A stretch of 64,000 bases of DNA from Lepturacanthus savala (GCA_030544235.1 CM060478.1:25847227-25911226); one strand, 5' to 3'. Counted from the first letter of the stretch, positions 25,081 to 36,560 are shown. Program-made: numbers and translations. The notes: generated from the letters alone by a model not told the origin.

Positions 25081-26194
25081 TAGGGTGACATCAGGTAAAA
25101 TGGGCCGTTTTACTCCACTACAACCCCATTAAATCTGGTGCAGAAAACCTGGATCCAAAATCCAAAAACACTACAATCCCCCTCAAAAATACTGATAGGG
25201 TCTTCAATGTTTTATAACATAGGGGCCCTGCTGGGGCTGCAGGGACCCTCTGCAGTTTTGAGGATTTAATGCAACAATTTGAAGCCATTATTTGTTAAAA
25301 TACTCAGCAGATGTTTACTTCATTCCATTTATGCAATTTCCCCACTGTGGAACAAATAAAGGATTATCTTATACTCGTATACTTATGAGTAATATAAACA
25401 ACACTTTTTACATTTGTACCCTTGTTACCCTTCTATCTTTGTTAAATCACGTTTATAAATAAATGCCACTTGTTTAATATATAAGAAAATAAGGAAACTA
25501 ATCATAAAACAGCCATAACTGGATAATTATCTTCAAATGTACAAACGAACTAAGTTTTTCAAAAACTGTAGCGTATTATTTATTTGAATTTCATCAGAAA
25601 TTTAACTTTCTCAGGTCACTTTACACATACACATTTTCACACATTAATTCTATTAAACCTCTATCCTTAAGTAGCATGTGTCCAAACTGAAAATTTCTAT
25701 ACCTGATATAAGATCTAAACCATTGAAATATCAATAATTTTAGGGCCCAAATAATTGTATTTTATCACATGATTCCAACACAAAATGATCAGAAACAGTT
25801 ATTATAAATCATCATATACATGGAAAAGGCACATTTGGTATTGTTTTATTATTCCAAGTGATTTACCAAAAAGTGGGCCAATTTACCTGATATCCTATAA
25901 TTTAAAACTATGAGGCCTAAAATGTAGCCTTGGGGCACACTGGATTTCATTTCATGCATCTTGTGTAGCATGTGTCCAAACTTTCCAGAAAATTTCTGTC
26001 CCTGAGATAAGAACTAATCTATTGAAATATCAAGATTCATGGGGCCTAATAATTTTATCACATGATTCCAACAGAAAATGATCATTAACAGTCATTATTA
26101 ATAATAAATATACATGGAAAAGGCATATTTGATATTGTGTTATTGTCCCAAGTGATTTACCAAAAAGTGGCTCAGTTTACCTGGTATCACCCTA
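25081..26194. mobile_element. modular GGTGATATCAG-type element, copy C (almost fills intron 5)
   Basis: Starts tagggtgacatcaggtaaaa and ends tttacctggtatcaccctat. Inside are two repeats of the right-half module (atttaccttgatatc-like end, then the minus-strand RT motif MHEMKSSVPQGYILGLI, then the next right half) near 25650-25890 and 25900-26190. It is followed closely by the acceptor of exon 6. Confidence 0.72.
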
Positions 26195-26276
26195 TTTTGA
26201 AATCCTTGTAATAGTAGTTTTGAGCAGTGGGAGCTGTGTATATTTTGTACATTTGTGTATTTTTCTCCATGAACAG

Positions 26277-26669
26277 GTGCTGCAGCTGGGCTCAGACATC
26301 CTGCCTCAGTACAAACAGGAGACGCCCAAGACGCCGCCCCACATCATCCTGCACTACTGCCTCTTCAAGACCACGTGGGACTGGGTGATCCTGATCCTGA
26401 CCTTCTACACGGCCATCATGGTGCCCTACAACGTGTCCTTTAAGACCAAGCAGAACAACGTGACGTGGCTGGTGGTGGACAGCATTGTGGACGTCATCTT
26501 CCTGGTGGACATTGTGCTGAACTTCCACACCACGTTCGTGGGCCCGGCCGGCGAGGTCATTTCTGACCCCAAGCTGATCCGCATGAACTACCTGAAGACC
26601 TGGTTCGTCATCGACCTGCTGTCCTGCCTGCCCTACGACGTCATCAACGCCTTCGAGAATGTGGACGAG
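26277..26669 (+). CDS. kcnh1: kcnh1 exon 6: end of linker, S1, S2, S3
   Basis: Encodes residues 185-315 in phase 0, from VLQLGSDILPQYKQETPKTP to NAFENVDE. S1 spans about 216-236 (TTWDWVILILTFYTAIMVPY), S2 about 247-268 (TWLVVDSIVDVIFLVDIVLN) and S3 about 291-309 (KTWFVIDLLSCLPYDVINA). The S2 and S3 acidic residues expected of a voltage sensor are present (D in VVDSIVDV, D in FVID). The exon is clearly GC-richer than its introns. The donor is GTGAGC, and reading through it gives Val-Ser-stop, so no long S3-S4 extension is possible from this exon. Confidence 0.96.
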
Positions 26670-28574
26670 GTGAGCTGAAACAAGTCGTTAGTTAACTATC
26701 TGAGCCAAATGATTGCTGGTTCCAGCTTCTCAAATGGAGAAGTGGGGTTGACCTGGCCAGAGTGAAGGGATTTAGGAGGCAGACTCAGAGTTTCCATACC
26801 AAAAAAAGAGTGATTTATTTTACATGTGCAAATATGTGGATTCCAAAAAAAAAAGACTGAACAGAGTTAACTTAACTTAACTGAAGATAGAAGAAGGACT
26901 AAACTCAAGTTGAACAGATAAAAACTAACTGCTGTACACATGACATCCTCTGACTGACACCAAATATTCAACCTCCTTCTCCTGCTGGGAGTTTAAAACA
27001 GGATTCACTTCTCTGCAAATAAACAAATATCAATAGTTATTCATTTCTGTCATTTCATTTGTAGAGACTCAACCCATCTGACCTGAAATAAATTACAAAA
27101 ACATCAAAACAATAGACATAATAAACTTAACTTAATTCCTATCTCCCCACTATTGGTATCATCCAATAATGTCCCTGGTGATGCCTTCAAGGTACAAAAG
27201 CAGGTAGTAAAACACATTTCTTCCTTTTGACCAGGGACCATGTGGTGAGTATGAGAAAACTAAAATAATTGATTTGAAAGAAAAGATAAGTGATAAACTA
27301 AATTCAACCAATAAACTCATATAACTGTGTGTGTTTGTTTTATCCATAATGTTGTAAATAATCTAACTGAAATATATGTCTATTACAGATTAAATGTTGG
27401 AAAAACTACACAAACTAAATATAAAATATAAAGAGCACAAACATGAAGTCTCACCCACTTTGTCACAGGGAGGATTTACTGCTTTTATTTTGTCTTCTTT
27501 GCCACATGTTTTGGACAAATAAAGGAATTTGAATACTGTAAACATGGCTGTCCCTAAGCCAAATTGGGTCCCTAAGCCAATTTTTGTTTTGAGTGTTTTG
27601 GCTTCTACCTCATTAGAAAAACTCCAAGACAAAACCAAATAAAACAAAAAATGTATTTTCAAAAGATAAATGTTTATCTTGAAATGTGTTCATTACACAC
27701 CTTGTGTAAAGAATGTATAATCTATAGATGGTGTCACTTTTATAAAGGATTTATAGAAAAAACACTTTTTATGGAAAGAATTTGTATTAGATGTGGTCTG
27801 TAAACTCAGCTGCAGGAAACTACAGAACATTAGATAATAGCTTATTTTTCAACTGTTTTACCAAAACATATTGATCCCGTGTCCATGCAGGAACTTGAAC
27901 CATGTGTCCTGTTCCCTGTGGTGCAGCAGCATCACTTCCTGCTGCTAAAAACACTGAACGGGAATAAGCAGCACAGTAATAATGTTTGTTTTTGCTGGAG
28001 AGTTATCACAGGATCTGGAGCTAATTGGCACATTTTAATTGGGGGAAGGAGCATTGAATTATTAAAGCGACGCACTCCTCACTGCTCTGCTGTGTCACCG
28101 ATGCCCTAAAAGCATTTACACCTTATGGCAGATGACAAAAGCACTGAATCATGGCAAATTCATAACAAGGCATGCGATTCTCTTACCAAACATGCATTGT
28201 GAGTCAGTAACTTCATTTTAACTGGATACTTCTACTTATATAATGTAGGTGAGTAAATGTTACATAAGAAAAAAAGAAACTGATGTGTTGTTCAGTTGTG
28301 ATATAACGTTGTGTACCTGTGTTTTTTCAGTGAGGAATGAAAATAACAGGAAATATGGAATATTTTGTATGTTTTGGTGATATTTCTCTAATGTAAATCA
28401 GATGAATCTTTGAACCTGAACCAGGTACAAATATTACTGGAAATTCCTGTTTTCTTTCCTTCACACACCAACACACATTGATTAAATGGAGCCTCTGGCT
28501 CCTGCACTTTTCATTGTGTGTGTGTGTCTGTGATTGCGACAGTGTGGTCATGCTGAAAAACGCTGTGGTAGCAT
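26670..28574. other. intron 6, first part
   Basis: Mostly unique AT-rich sequence. The 27870-28150 segment is non-repetitive, richer in GC and has several TAATTG/TTAATT homeodomain-type sites (listed under findings). No gene was identified. Confidence 0.45.
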
Positions 28575-29493
28575 TTAACCCTCGACTGGATAGTGTTGCC
28601 ATCTGGGATGAATGACTTTATCTTAATTTTTCTAAAAAGCTGTGAATTAAAATCAATGTTTTCACAGTTAGGTGTGAAAAGGAGCTTTTATTTGATTTAT
28701 TTTATTTTGAGGTCACATGATCAGGATATGGGTGGAACAGGGGTTAGCGCTGTTGCCTCACAGCAAGAAGGTCACAGGTTCAAGACCTCCTTGGTCCTGG
28801 GTCTGGGACCTTTCTGTGTGGAGTTTGCATGTTCTCCCTGTGTCTGCGTGGGTTTTCACCAGGTACTCCAGCTTCCTCCCACAGTCCAAAAACATGCTGA
28901 GGTTAATTGGTGACTCTAAATTGCCCGTAGGTGTGAGTGTGTGAGTGAATGGTGTGTGTGCCCCACGATTGGCTGGTGACCATCTGGGGTGTATCCCTAC
29001 CTCTCACCGTAACGTGCTGGGATTGGCTCCAGCAGACCATGTGACCCTAATGAGGGATAAGCAGGTATAGAAAATGAGATGAGATGACAGGATATCTTGT
29101 TTGCTTATGGACATTTGACATGTGAGCATCACTGTCTCACAACCAAAGAATTCAGAATATACGGAATTTGGGAAATTTTCACCAAATCCAAAAAATCTAA
29201 CTTTAATTTAATTCAGTTTTTAATTAAAAGGTTTTTTTTTTGGTATTTGTTTTAGAGTTTGGTTTTGTTTGTTTTAGATTTGTTGCCATATCTCAACAAT
29301 ATGCAAATATGATAAATTCCTAGTGTATACCTAATAGAGTCCCATTGACTTACATAGCATGAAACTATCCTGACACTGTTTACTATTTTTTCTTATATTT
29401 CTTAAATATATTTATTATTTAGTTTTAAGTAATAAAACATTCAAAACATGTTGTATGTATGTCTAAGTAATATTTCATGCAGTAGAGAGTTAA
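28575..29493 (-). mobile_element. TTAA-flanked piggyBac-like MITE, copy P1, split by a SINE
   Basis: Left end ttaaccctcgactggatag and right end ctgcatgcagtagagagttaa-like terminus (ttaactctctactgcat on the other strand). Interior blocks ctgtgaattaaaatcaatg, gaggtcacatga and gacatttgacatgtgagca match the family. Opposite orientation to most copies. Interrupted at 28730-29087 by a SINE with a perfect target duplication. Confidence 0.72.
28730..29087 (+). mobile_element. tRNA-derived SINE, copy 1
   Basis: Has an A-box-like ggttagcgctgttgc, a B-box-like ggttcaagacc and a conserved body (gtgtggagtttgcatgttct, gtccaaaaacatgctgagg, taaattgcccgtaggtgtga, ggctccagcagaccatgtg). The 3' tail is of GATGA repeats. 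CAGGATAT is duplicated at 28722-28729 and 29088-29095. The overlapping 106- and 75-codon frames are SINE-derived, not genes. Confidence 0.88.
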
Positions 29494-30020
29494 CGCTGTA
29501 TGTCTGGTAGAACACAACAAGGTAATATGAAATGCTGCAGTGATGCATGGACAAAAAAAAAAAAACTGCTTGTTGGTGGGCAGCGATCGCTGAGTTGTAT
29601 TTTGCAGCTTCAGCATTTTGACCCTTTCTAGTCTTTCAATGCTTCAGCATCCTGAACGCTGACAGGTACAAGTCAGCAAAAAAAACAAGTATTCATGATT
29701 TAAAGGATAATGCTGCTGCTCTGTGACCTTTGGAGACAAAAAATGTCTCAATAGCCTGATAGCATCCGCTCCTTCTCACTTCTAGAGGCCAAACAGCCAT
29801 TAAAGAGCAGGGCTGTGCACAGAGCTTTGGAGGGAATCAGTGGTAAAACATGGAACAAGAGTTTAAAACAAACCTATAATATAACTGGATGAATATTAGC
29901 AGTCCATAGTCAGGAAGAGTGTAATGTAGCATTAACCACATCTGATATAACAGTAGGTGCAGTGCATAACTAAATAAACTGTTTCACCTGATGGGTGCAT
30001 TGAACAGCTGAACAGATTCT

Positions 30021-30080
30021 ACACACACACACACACACACGCACACACACATACACACGCACACACACACATACACACAC
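30021..30080. repeat. (AC)n microsatellite
   Basis: AC dinucleotides with sparse G and T interruptions. Confidence 0.92.
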
Positions 30081-30089
30081 AAAATGATT

Positions 30090-30381
30090 ATTTTTTTAAT
30101 TAAAAATTGAATTAAATTCAAGTTTGATTTTGTATTTGGTGAAAATGTTCCCAAATTCTGAATATTCTGAATTCTTTGGTTGTGAGGTTGTGATGCTCAC
30201 ATGTCAAATGTCCATGTGTAGTCATGTGACCTCATAAATTGTACGTCCTTCAAAATAAATGCCCCCTTTTCACATCTAATTGTAAAAAACATAGATTTTA
30301 TATCACAGCTTTTTGGAAAAATTAAGATAAAGTAGTTGTTGCCACATGGAAACAGTATGTAATAATGTAATAAAGGGTTAA
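30090..30381 (+). mobile_element. TTAA-flanked MITE, copy P2 (left part missing)
   Basis: Family blocks tttggtgaaaatgttcccaa, atgctcacatgtcaaatg, tgtccttcaaaataaatgcc and ttatatcacagctttttgg, ending aaagggttaa at 30381. The bases after it (atgctacaacagcgttttt) are the reverse complement of those before P1, so the two lie in inverted orientation with shared flanks. Confidence 0.65.
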
Positions 30382-30419
30382 ATGCTACAACAGCGTTTTT
30401 CACACACATCATGGGATGT

Positions 30420-30431
30420 GACACACACACA

Positions 30432-30470
<39 letters not shown>

Positions 30471-30490
30471 ACACACACACACACACACAC
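30420..30490. repeat. (AC)n-(CT)n-(AC)n compound microsatellite
   Basis: AC units, then about 16 CT units, then AC units again. Confidence 0.95.
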
Positions 30491-32335
30491 AGTCGCCTTG
30501 CAGCAATGTGAAAAATGTTTATCCCTGCAAAAACCTACTTACCAGGTGTTGATTGATCGTCTATATTGATAATTCTATTTTACATTTAAATTATTATTAT
30601 CTAAATTATTATTATGTAGATGAATGCTATTTGTAAGGGCCATAGGGAGGACACACACACTAAAAAAAATAAAACAAATAAAAAAAGACTTACCAACATT
30701 TAATGAAATGCATGGTTTGAAGCTAAAATTGACAATTTATTGATTTAAGTTGATTTGCGTTAAATTCCTTTTAAGTTGATGTAATAATGTTGGTCATCAC
30801 AGCAGCATAATGTGTGTGTCGCTTCTGTAATAATTCATTTAAAACAAAATTCACTGAAAAATTGTTATTAATTATTTTTAAACCAACAACTGAAAAAAGT
30901 TGAAAACTGTTGTTCATTGAACTGAAGATTTATGCAACGGTCAGTGACAAAAATGTGATGTGTTGGTTATTTTGAAAAGAGAGAAAATGCCAGGGAGATG
31001 AACAGTGGGCTGACGTTCCACGTTCATTGGAGAAAATGCTTTAAAATGTGTTTTCACATTCAAAAACCTTCACTTCTGCTTCATTTCAATGGTCACTGAG
31101 CATCTAAGCAAACAGCAACCAGTCCTCTGAACAGTCCTCTCCATAGAGAGTTGAAGTCATGAGGCTCTGGAGCTCTTTGCTTTGTTTTTTCTCTGAAAAC
31201 ATAAAGTGAGTTCCTGGGTTTGACTTTTTATATTCTCAGACAATCGGGCGTCAGCTGCAGCTTTTGCCCCTGATGGACTCAGCTAATTTGTGGAGGTCTG
31301 AGGCTGTTTTTCTGGGTATTATAATATATCGTTGCCTCTCTCTAGAACAAAAAAGTGTAAAAGCCTCACACTCACGACTCTGATGCATTTATCTCAGCAA
31401 ATGAAGATCAATGTTGCAGCAAAGTGGCGACCCTGCTCCCTCACCACTTCTATTATCCAATAAAGGTACAAAACAAACAGCTTTTTCAATCTTAAAACGA
31501 ATGAATCACACAACAAACTCTCAAGACTCTGTTCTCAGTCTGTATTTTTTAGTTTATTTTAGTTTATTTTACATTTATTGATGTGATTTTTTATAAAGAT
31601 TATTTTTGAAGTTCTGGTTTCACTCCACAGACAAAACCAGCTCTGTGACTTTATTTAATTCATTTATCTATTCGTTTAAGTAACCGTTTAATCCTTTTAG
31701 CTGCTATATGAGAGATGCTGCCAAATAAAATCTTCTCTTTTTCTTCTCTCTTCTATTTTATTCAATAATAAATATAAATAAAACAGTTAGTATTCCAATA
31801 CTGTAAATACAACTGAAATCACAGTATTTGATTTGATTTTACAGTAAAGTCAAAATACTGTAAATAGAAGTACAGTACTTCTATTGTAAAAAAATATAGT
31901 TACAGTAACTTTCTGGATAATTGGTGCTTGATGTCTCTGAAACCAAAACAACATCCTAAGGGTCTTTTCAAATTAAAGTACAATGGCTACAGGATGTTAT
32001 TGTAATGAAATGATGCAATAACTGAATGCACTGGTGTTGTTTTATCTGTCTCTGGAAAAAAACAACTATATTTTGGCATCAGCTACACAGATAAAACTCA
32101 AACAGAAAATAATGAGATACTCACTTAAAGATCTTAACAATTGTGTATCTTCACACATTTTTGACTAATTGTATATGTATAAAATTCTACTTCAGTCTTG
32201 ATCATAAAAAGCATTTCCAGCATCATTTTCAGGATTTCAACCCATTAAATTAAATGTTTTTTCATATAAAATGGCATCAGCCAAAACATACTAACAAAAA
32301 TCACTTTTTAAGGTCTTTTAAAGGTCTTTTAAAAT
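30491..32335. other. intron 6: no gene; one dispersed repeat
   Basis: Around 30956-31100 is a segment (gagagaaaatgccagggaga, acattcaaaaaccttcactt) also found at 43925-44075 in the same orientation. At 31790-31930 there are scattered ctgtaaat/tacagta repeats similar to 45055-45250. Nothing else recognised. Confidence 0.5.
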
Positions 32336-32337
32336 TT

Positions 32338-32718
32338 TCTATTGCATGAAATATAGAAAGTATCTCTGTTTTAGCATGTTAGAAAAACATAACATCAAAA
32401 TTGAATTAAATGTAAAAAAAAAATAATAATAAAGTTTATTCAGTACAGATAGTGAGTTATTTTTTTATTTAGTGAAACTCACAAATTCAGAATAAAAGAC
32501 AACTTTTGGTTCTGAGACAATGATGCTCACATGTCAAATGTCCACGAACAAACAGGATATCCTGGTCATGTGACCTCATAAATTGTATGTCCTTCAAAAT
32601 AAAAGCCTCCTTTTTTCACACCTAGGTGTAAGAAAATAGATTTTATGTCACAGCTTTTAAAAGAAATTAAGATAAAATAATTGTTGCCATATGGAAACAC
32701 TATGGAATAGAGGGTTAA
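32338..32718 (+). mobile_element. TTAA-flanked MITE, copy P3 (left TTAA lost)
   Basis: Begins ctattgcatgaaatatagaa and ends aatagagggttaa at 32718. Internal blocks gtccttcaaaataaaagcc and ttatgtcacagcttttaa match the family. Confidence 0.68.
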
Positions 32719-32919
32719 ATAAATGAATACAAGCTCTGTGCAAGATTATTTAGTCTTAGGCAGCTTGTTTTTGTTCAGTTCATCTGATTTAAACATTTCC
32801 ACTTCAAGCTTATATACCAACATGGAATCTATGAGCCTTCACTTCCAGGATTGCTCCTCACTTATTTTTCTTTTCAGTTTGTTTCTGCAACAACTCAGTG
32901 ACTCCAATTTGCTCCGAGG

Positions 32920-33250
32920 TGTTTCCACGGCGGCGATAAATGGAGTAAACAATTGCCCGCGTTATTAAACCGCCGCCGAAACACGTTGCCGCGGCAACGG
33001 ACCTTAACGACTGACATGAATAACTTTGACGGCTGCTTTCCCCCCCGACAGGTTTCCGAATAGGGAAGGGAGGCTCGTTAACGAGGAGTGGCTGTCAAAG
33101 TTATTGTGAACATCACCTCCAGCCTCTCAAGCCTGGTGTCCTGCTACTTTACAGCGACTCCACGCTGCCGTCCACTGCTTTTAGCAAAAAAATCGGAGCG
33201 TGGCGGAGCTCTCGGTGCATGCTCGGCTCATTCTGCTGCTTTCTCTACCC
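32920..33250. promoter_or_regulatory. CpG-rich patch with a palindromic X-box (RFX-type site)
   Basis: Within AT-rich intron 6 this segment is rich in CpG and holds a perfect 14-bp palindrome GTTGCCGCGGCAAC (32985-32998), which fits the RFX-factor X-box GTTRCC-N0-3-GGYAAC. A second perfect palindrome, CTCGTTAACGAG, lies at 33074-33085. The inverted pair aataactttgac/gtcaaagttatt lies at 33019-33030 and 33094-33105. A role as enhancer or alternative promoter is inference only. Confidence 0.45.
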
Positions 33251-33594
33251 CAACAGATCAGCTTGTTTTTTGTTTCTTTTCATTTAGAACCTGAATATTG
33301 ATTTTTTTCTATTTTTTTTCTCATGTTTGTTCATCACTTACTACTGTCTTCTCTCTGTTTCGTTTTTCTTCTTCTTCATCCTTCCGTTCTGTTTGCATGC
33401 CCCCACCCCCACCCCCTCCCTCTCTGCCTGTATTCATGCATGGGACGTGATGGGAAGAATTGGAACCACCGAGCTGTCACTCAAGTAGGCTTCAGTTTGA
33501 TTAGAATTTGATAATGAACAGTTTTGTGTTGTTTTCATTTGTCAACACACACACATGAACCCTCCAATCAGGATTTGCTGTTAACCCTCTAAAC

Positions 33595-34272
33595 CAGGGG
33601 AGTTAAACTCAGTTTGATCCTGGGTCACATCAGTGTTCTGGTTTCCCTCAAAGGGACAATTATAAAGATCATATATATGTATCTCTGTATTATTATTATT
33701 ATTATATATGTTATTATATTAGATAATTACCTCTCCACTCATAATAGTGCTGGTGACAATTTGCTAAGATTTTTAAACAGAATTTAAAAATCTGCTGATG
33801 CAGAAATAATGTTATATTGTTGTTAGTGTCTAATTATTAAAATGCTGCAGCAAAACATGTAAAATCATCATAGATATCTAGAGACTCATACAAGAATATG
33901 CTGATAACCACTATTAACTATTGGATTTATTTAATGGATGTTTCAAAGATTGGAATCTATGGTTTGTGTTGCTATGCTAAATATTAAAGAATAGAAAGTA
34001 CCAGAAAGTAATGACAGATGTACTTCAACAAAGGAAAATAAGGAAAAACAGAAACTTTCCTGTTTTTAAACAACCTTCGTGGCTGATTGAGAAAAGATTT
34101 TGGAGTTAATGAAGTCGTACAAAGACAACGTGACCAGTGTGTCTCTGTTAACTTCAAACATTTATTCACTTTCTCTCAATAAATCACACAAGTCTGTGAA
34201 GCTCTGGAGGGGACACAGAAAATGAGGTGGCGGTCTAGATTTGGTCCCTGGGCCTTGGGTTGGACACATACG
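33595..34272 (+). mobile_element. hAT-like non-autonomous element, copy H4 (most complete)
   Basis: Left end caggggagttaaactcag, right end ttgggttggacacatacg, flanked by CTCTAAAC (33587-33594) and GTCTAAAG (34273-34280), a near-matching 8-bp target duplication of the NTCTANAN kind seen with hAT elements. 678 bp, no transposase coding. The 61-codon frame inside is a chance ORF shared with other copies. Confidence 0.75.
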
Positions 34273-34587
34273 GTCTAAAGGGGCTTTGGAGGAGCTGAAG
34301 TGTCTCCATCAGCTCAGGTGACAGTGAGTGCTGCAGTTGTTGCAGACCGCAGCACATCAACAAAATCAATACTCCTCCCACCACAGACACATGCACACGT
34401 TTTCAATTTACACTTCAGCTGAGTAGACATTCAGTAGCCTGGTTATGTAACCGCAAGATTTCATCACATTGTTAAGTATTAGGTTTTAATTTTTAATTAA
34501 TTATTCTTTTATTTATTTAGTTTAACTCCAAATAAGTGTTAACACCTCTGTTTTTTTGCATCTGGGTCCTAGAGTTTTTGTTTGCTG

Positions 34588-35138
34588 TTAACCCTCTATT
34601 GCATGAAATATTACTGAGACATAGTAAAAAAACAATGTTTTTATAACTTAAATGGCCTAAAATATAGATATATTAAAGAAATAAAAGACAAAGTAGTGAC
34701 CATAGTCTCAGGATAGTTTCATTCTATGTAAGTCAGTGGGACTCCATTAGGTTGTATACACTAGGAATTTATCATATTTCCATATTGTTAACATATAGCA
34801 ACAAATCTATTTTAGCATCTTAGAAAAAAAACTCATAACATCAAAATTGAATTAAACTATTAAATTAAATCCAATTTCCACTTCTTATTTGGTGAAAATT
34901 CGTACCAAATTCTGAATATAAGACAACTTATGGTTGTGAGACAGTGATGCCCACACATCAAATGTCCATGAGTAAACAGGATATCCTGGTCATGTGACCT
35001 CATAAATTGCATGTTCTTCAAAATAAAAGCCTCCTTTTTTTACAGCTAACTGTAAAAACATAGATTATATTTCACAGCTTTTTTATAAAAATGAAGATAA
35101 AGTAATTGTTGTCATATGTCAGCTATATTCAGGGTTAA
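34588..35138 (+). mobile_element. TTAA-flanked MITE, copy P4
   Basis: TTAACCCTCTATTGCAT at the left and tcagggttaa at the right, 551 bp including both TTAA. Carries the full series of family blocks (gtaagtcagtgggactcc, ttggtgaaaattcgtacc, aaacaggatatcctggtca). Confidence 0.75.
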
Positions 35139-36377
35139 TGTCATATTTTGTTTATTTCAGAAGAAAAGTTCATACATATTGATACTGATTGAAATGCTTC
35201 AGTAATCCTCTCCAGTCATATCTAGGATTAGTCAGATATTTTGTGGGTTGTTCGATAAGCAGCTGCAAAAAAGGCAAAAGCTCACACAGGTAGCAGGAGA
35301 GCAGTGCTGGAGACTAAATGTATGTTTTTATCACTGCTCAGGACATTATAATGATATTTTACCCCTAAACCTACACTTTAAAAAAAAATCAACCCAACAG
35401 TTTGTGTTTCCAACATAATCTCAAATTGCATTGAACCTACAATCAATATTTCATTGGATTAATTTTCTGGATAAATGTTGCTGCAGCTCCTGTAGAGGCT
35501 GACTCAGTTCTTTGGGAAGGAGAGAGAACTTAAAATGGAAAAGTCAATGTTGAGAAGCTAAGTTTAATAAGTTATGACAACTTGAATTTTGTTTTAAATC
35601 TAACAACAATGACATTTGAGTGTAGAGGACGTTATATATTAAGTTGATATAATTACCAACAATATTATTTTTTGATCACACCTTATAAAATAGATTTAGC
35701 AACTTAGAAAGTTTATCTAAATCAATTAATTACATTTTTTTGGTAACAGATCCACTGAGTTACTTTTTAGAGTGTAACCTAATGTGTGTGTGTGTGTGTG
35801 TGTGTGTTTTTTATACTTAATTATACTTAAACCTAACCAGACTTTAACCACACTGAGTTGCAGAGTCCATAGCCTCTACCCGGGCAATGATGCACAGGCA
35901 CTTGTGAAAAATCATGCTGAACCTTTAATAAGACGTCATGTCAGCTGTTTCATGAGCACGTTGGCCAAAATTTGCCGCCCAAAAATGTTCCTGTCCACCA
36001 AAACAATGAGAAAAGTAAGGAAACATACAGCAACACTTGTAGTGGGTCATAAAAAAACAAACCACAGGGATCAGACATCTGGATGACTTTATATGTTGTT
36101 TAGTTACACTTGACCTGAACATTTTATTCATAGCAACTGACATAAACTGCACATAAAGCATCAGGACTGTTTAATGAGACCAAACCTTAATGAACGTGGA
36201 AGAGAGAATGTGGACAACTTTTCAAAATAAAAGTCCAACAATGGCAAACCTCTGTTCCAAACCATTACATGATCAGGTCTCATCTGAGTCAGCGGGCTGG
36301 TCCAGCACCAAGGAGACAGAACATGGTCAGGAAAACCATTTTTTATTAAAAAATACTAAACATATACATTTGTTATT
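35139..36377. other. intron 6, late part: no gene
   Basis: Only a (TG)n microsatellite at 35783-35807 and unique sequence. Small ORFs on both strands at 35784-36161 overlap and match nothing recognised. Confidence 0.5.
35783..35807. repeat. (TG)n microsatellite
   Basis: TG dinucleotides in late intron 6. Confidence 0.9.
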
Positions 36378-36560
36378 GGTATCCAGGTTACACAAATACG
36401 GGTCAGCTGAATGTAAAAAACAGAAACAGCAATGCTGTGTAGTAACTGTTGGACTTTTATTTTGACAAGTTATTGTAAAAAAGTCCAACAACTACGACAC
36501 AGCATTGCTGATTTTGTTTTTTTAAATTCAGCTGACCTGTATTTGTGTAACATGGATACC
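36378..36560. repeat. long inverted repeat (foldback) 267 bp before exon 7
   Basis: Arms at 36378-36460 and 36476-36560, each about 83 bp, separated by about 15 nt. Matching blocks: ggtatcc/ggatacc, ggttacacaaatac/gtatttgtgtaac, gtcagctgaat/attcagctgac, cagcaatgctgtgt/acacagcattgctg, tgttggactttt/aaaagtccaaca. Pairing is near-perfect with a few mismatches. It may be a foldback-type MITE; no target duplication was established. Confidence 0.85.

Noticed and set aside
26292..26528. 78-codon minus-strand frame over kcnh1 exon 6
   Set aside because: Antisense of the GC-rich channel exon; the plus frame is clearly the coding one.
28730..28800. Possible tRNA gene
   Set aside because: The A- and B-box-like motifs belong to the SINE head; no complete cloverleaf or anticodon arm is evident.
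28593..28944. 106- and 75-codon frames near 28.6-28.9 kb, and the similar one at 45685-45888
   Set aside because: They translate the SINE body; the near-identical peptides at two loci come from the repeat, not a gene family.
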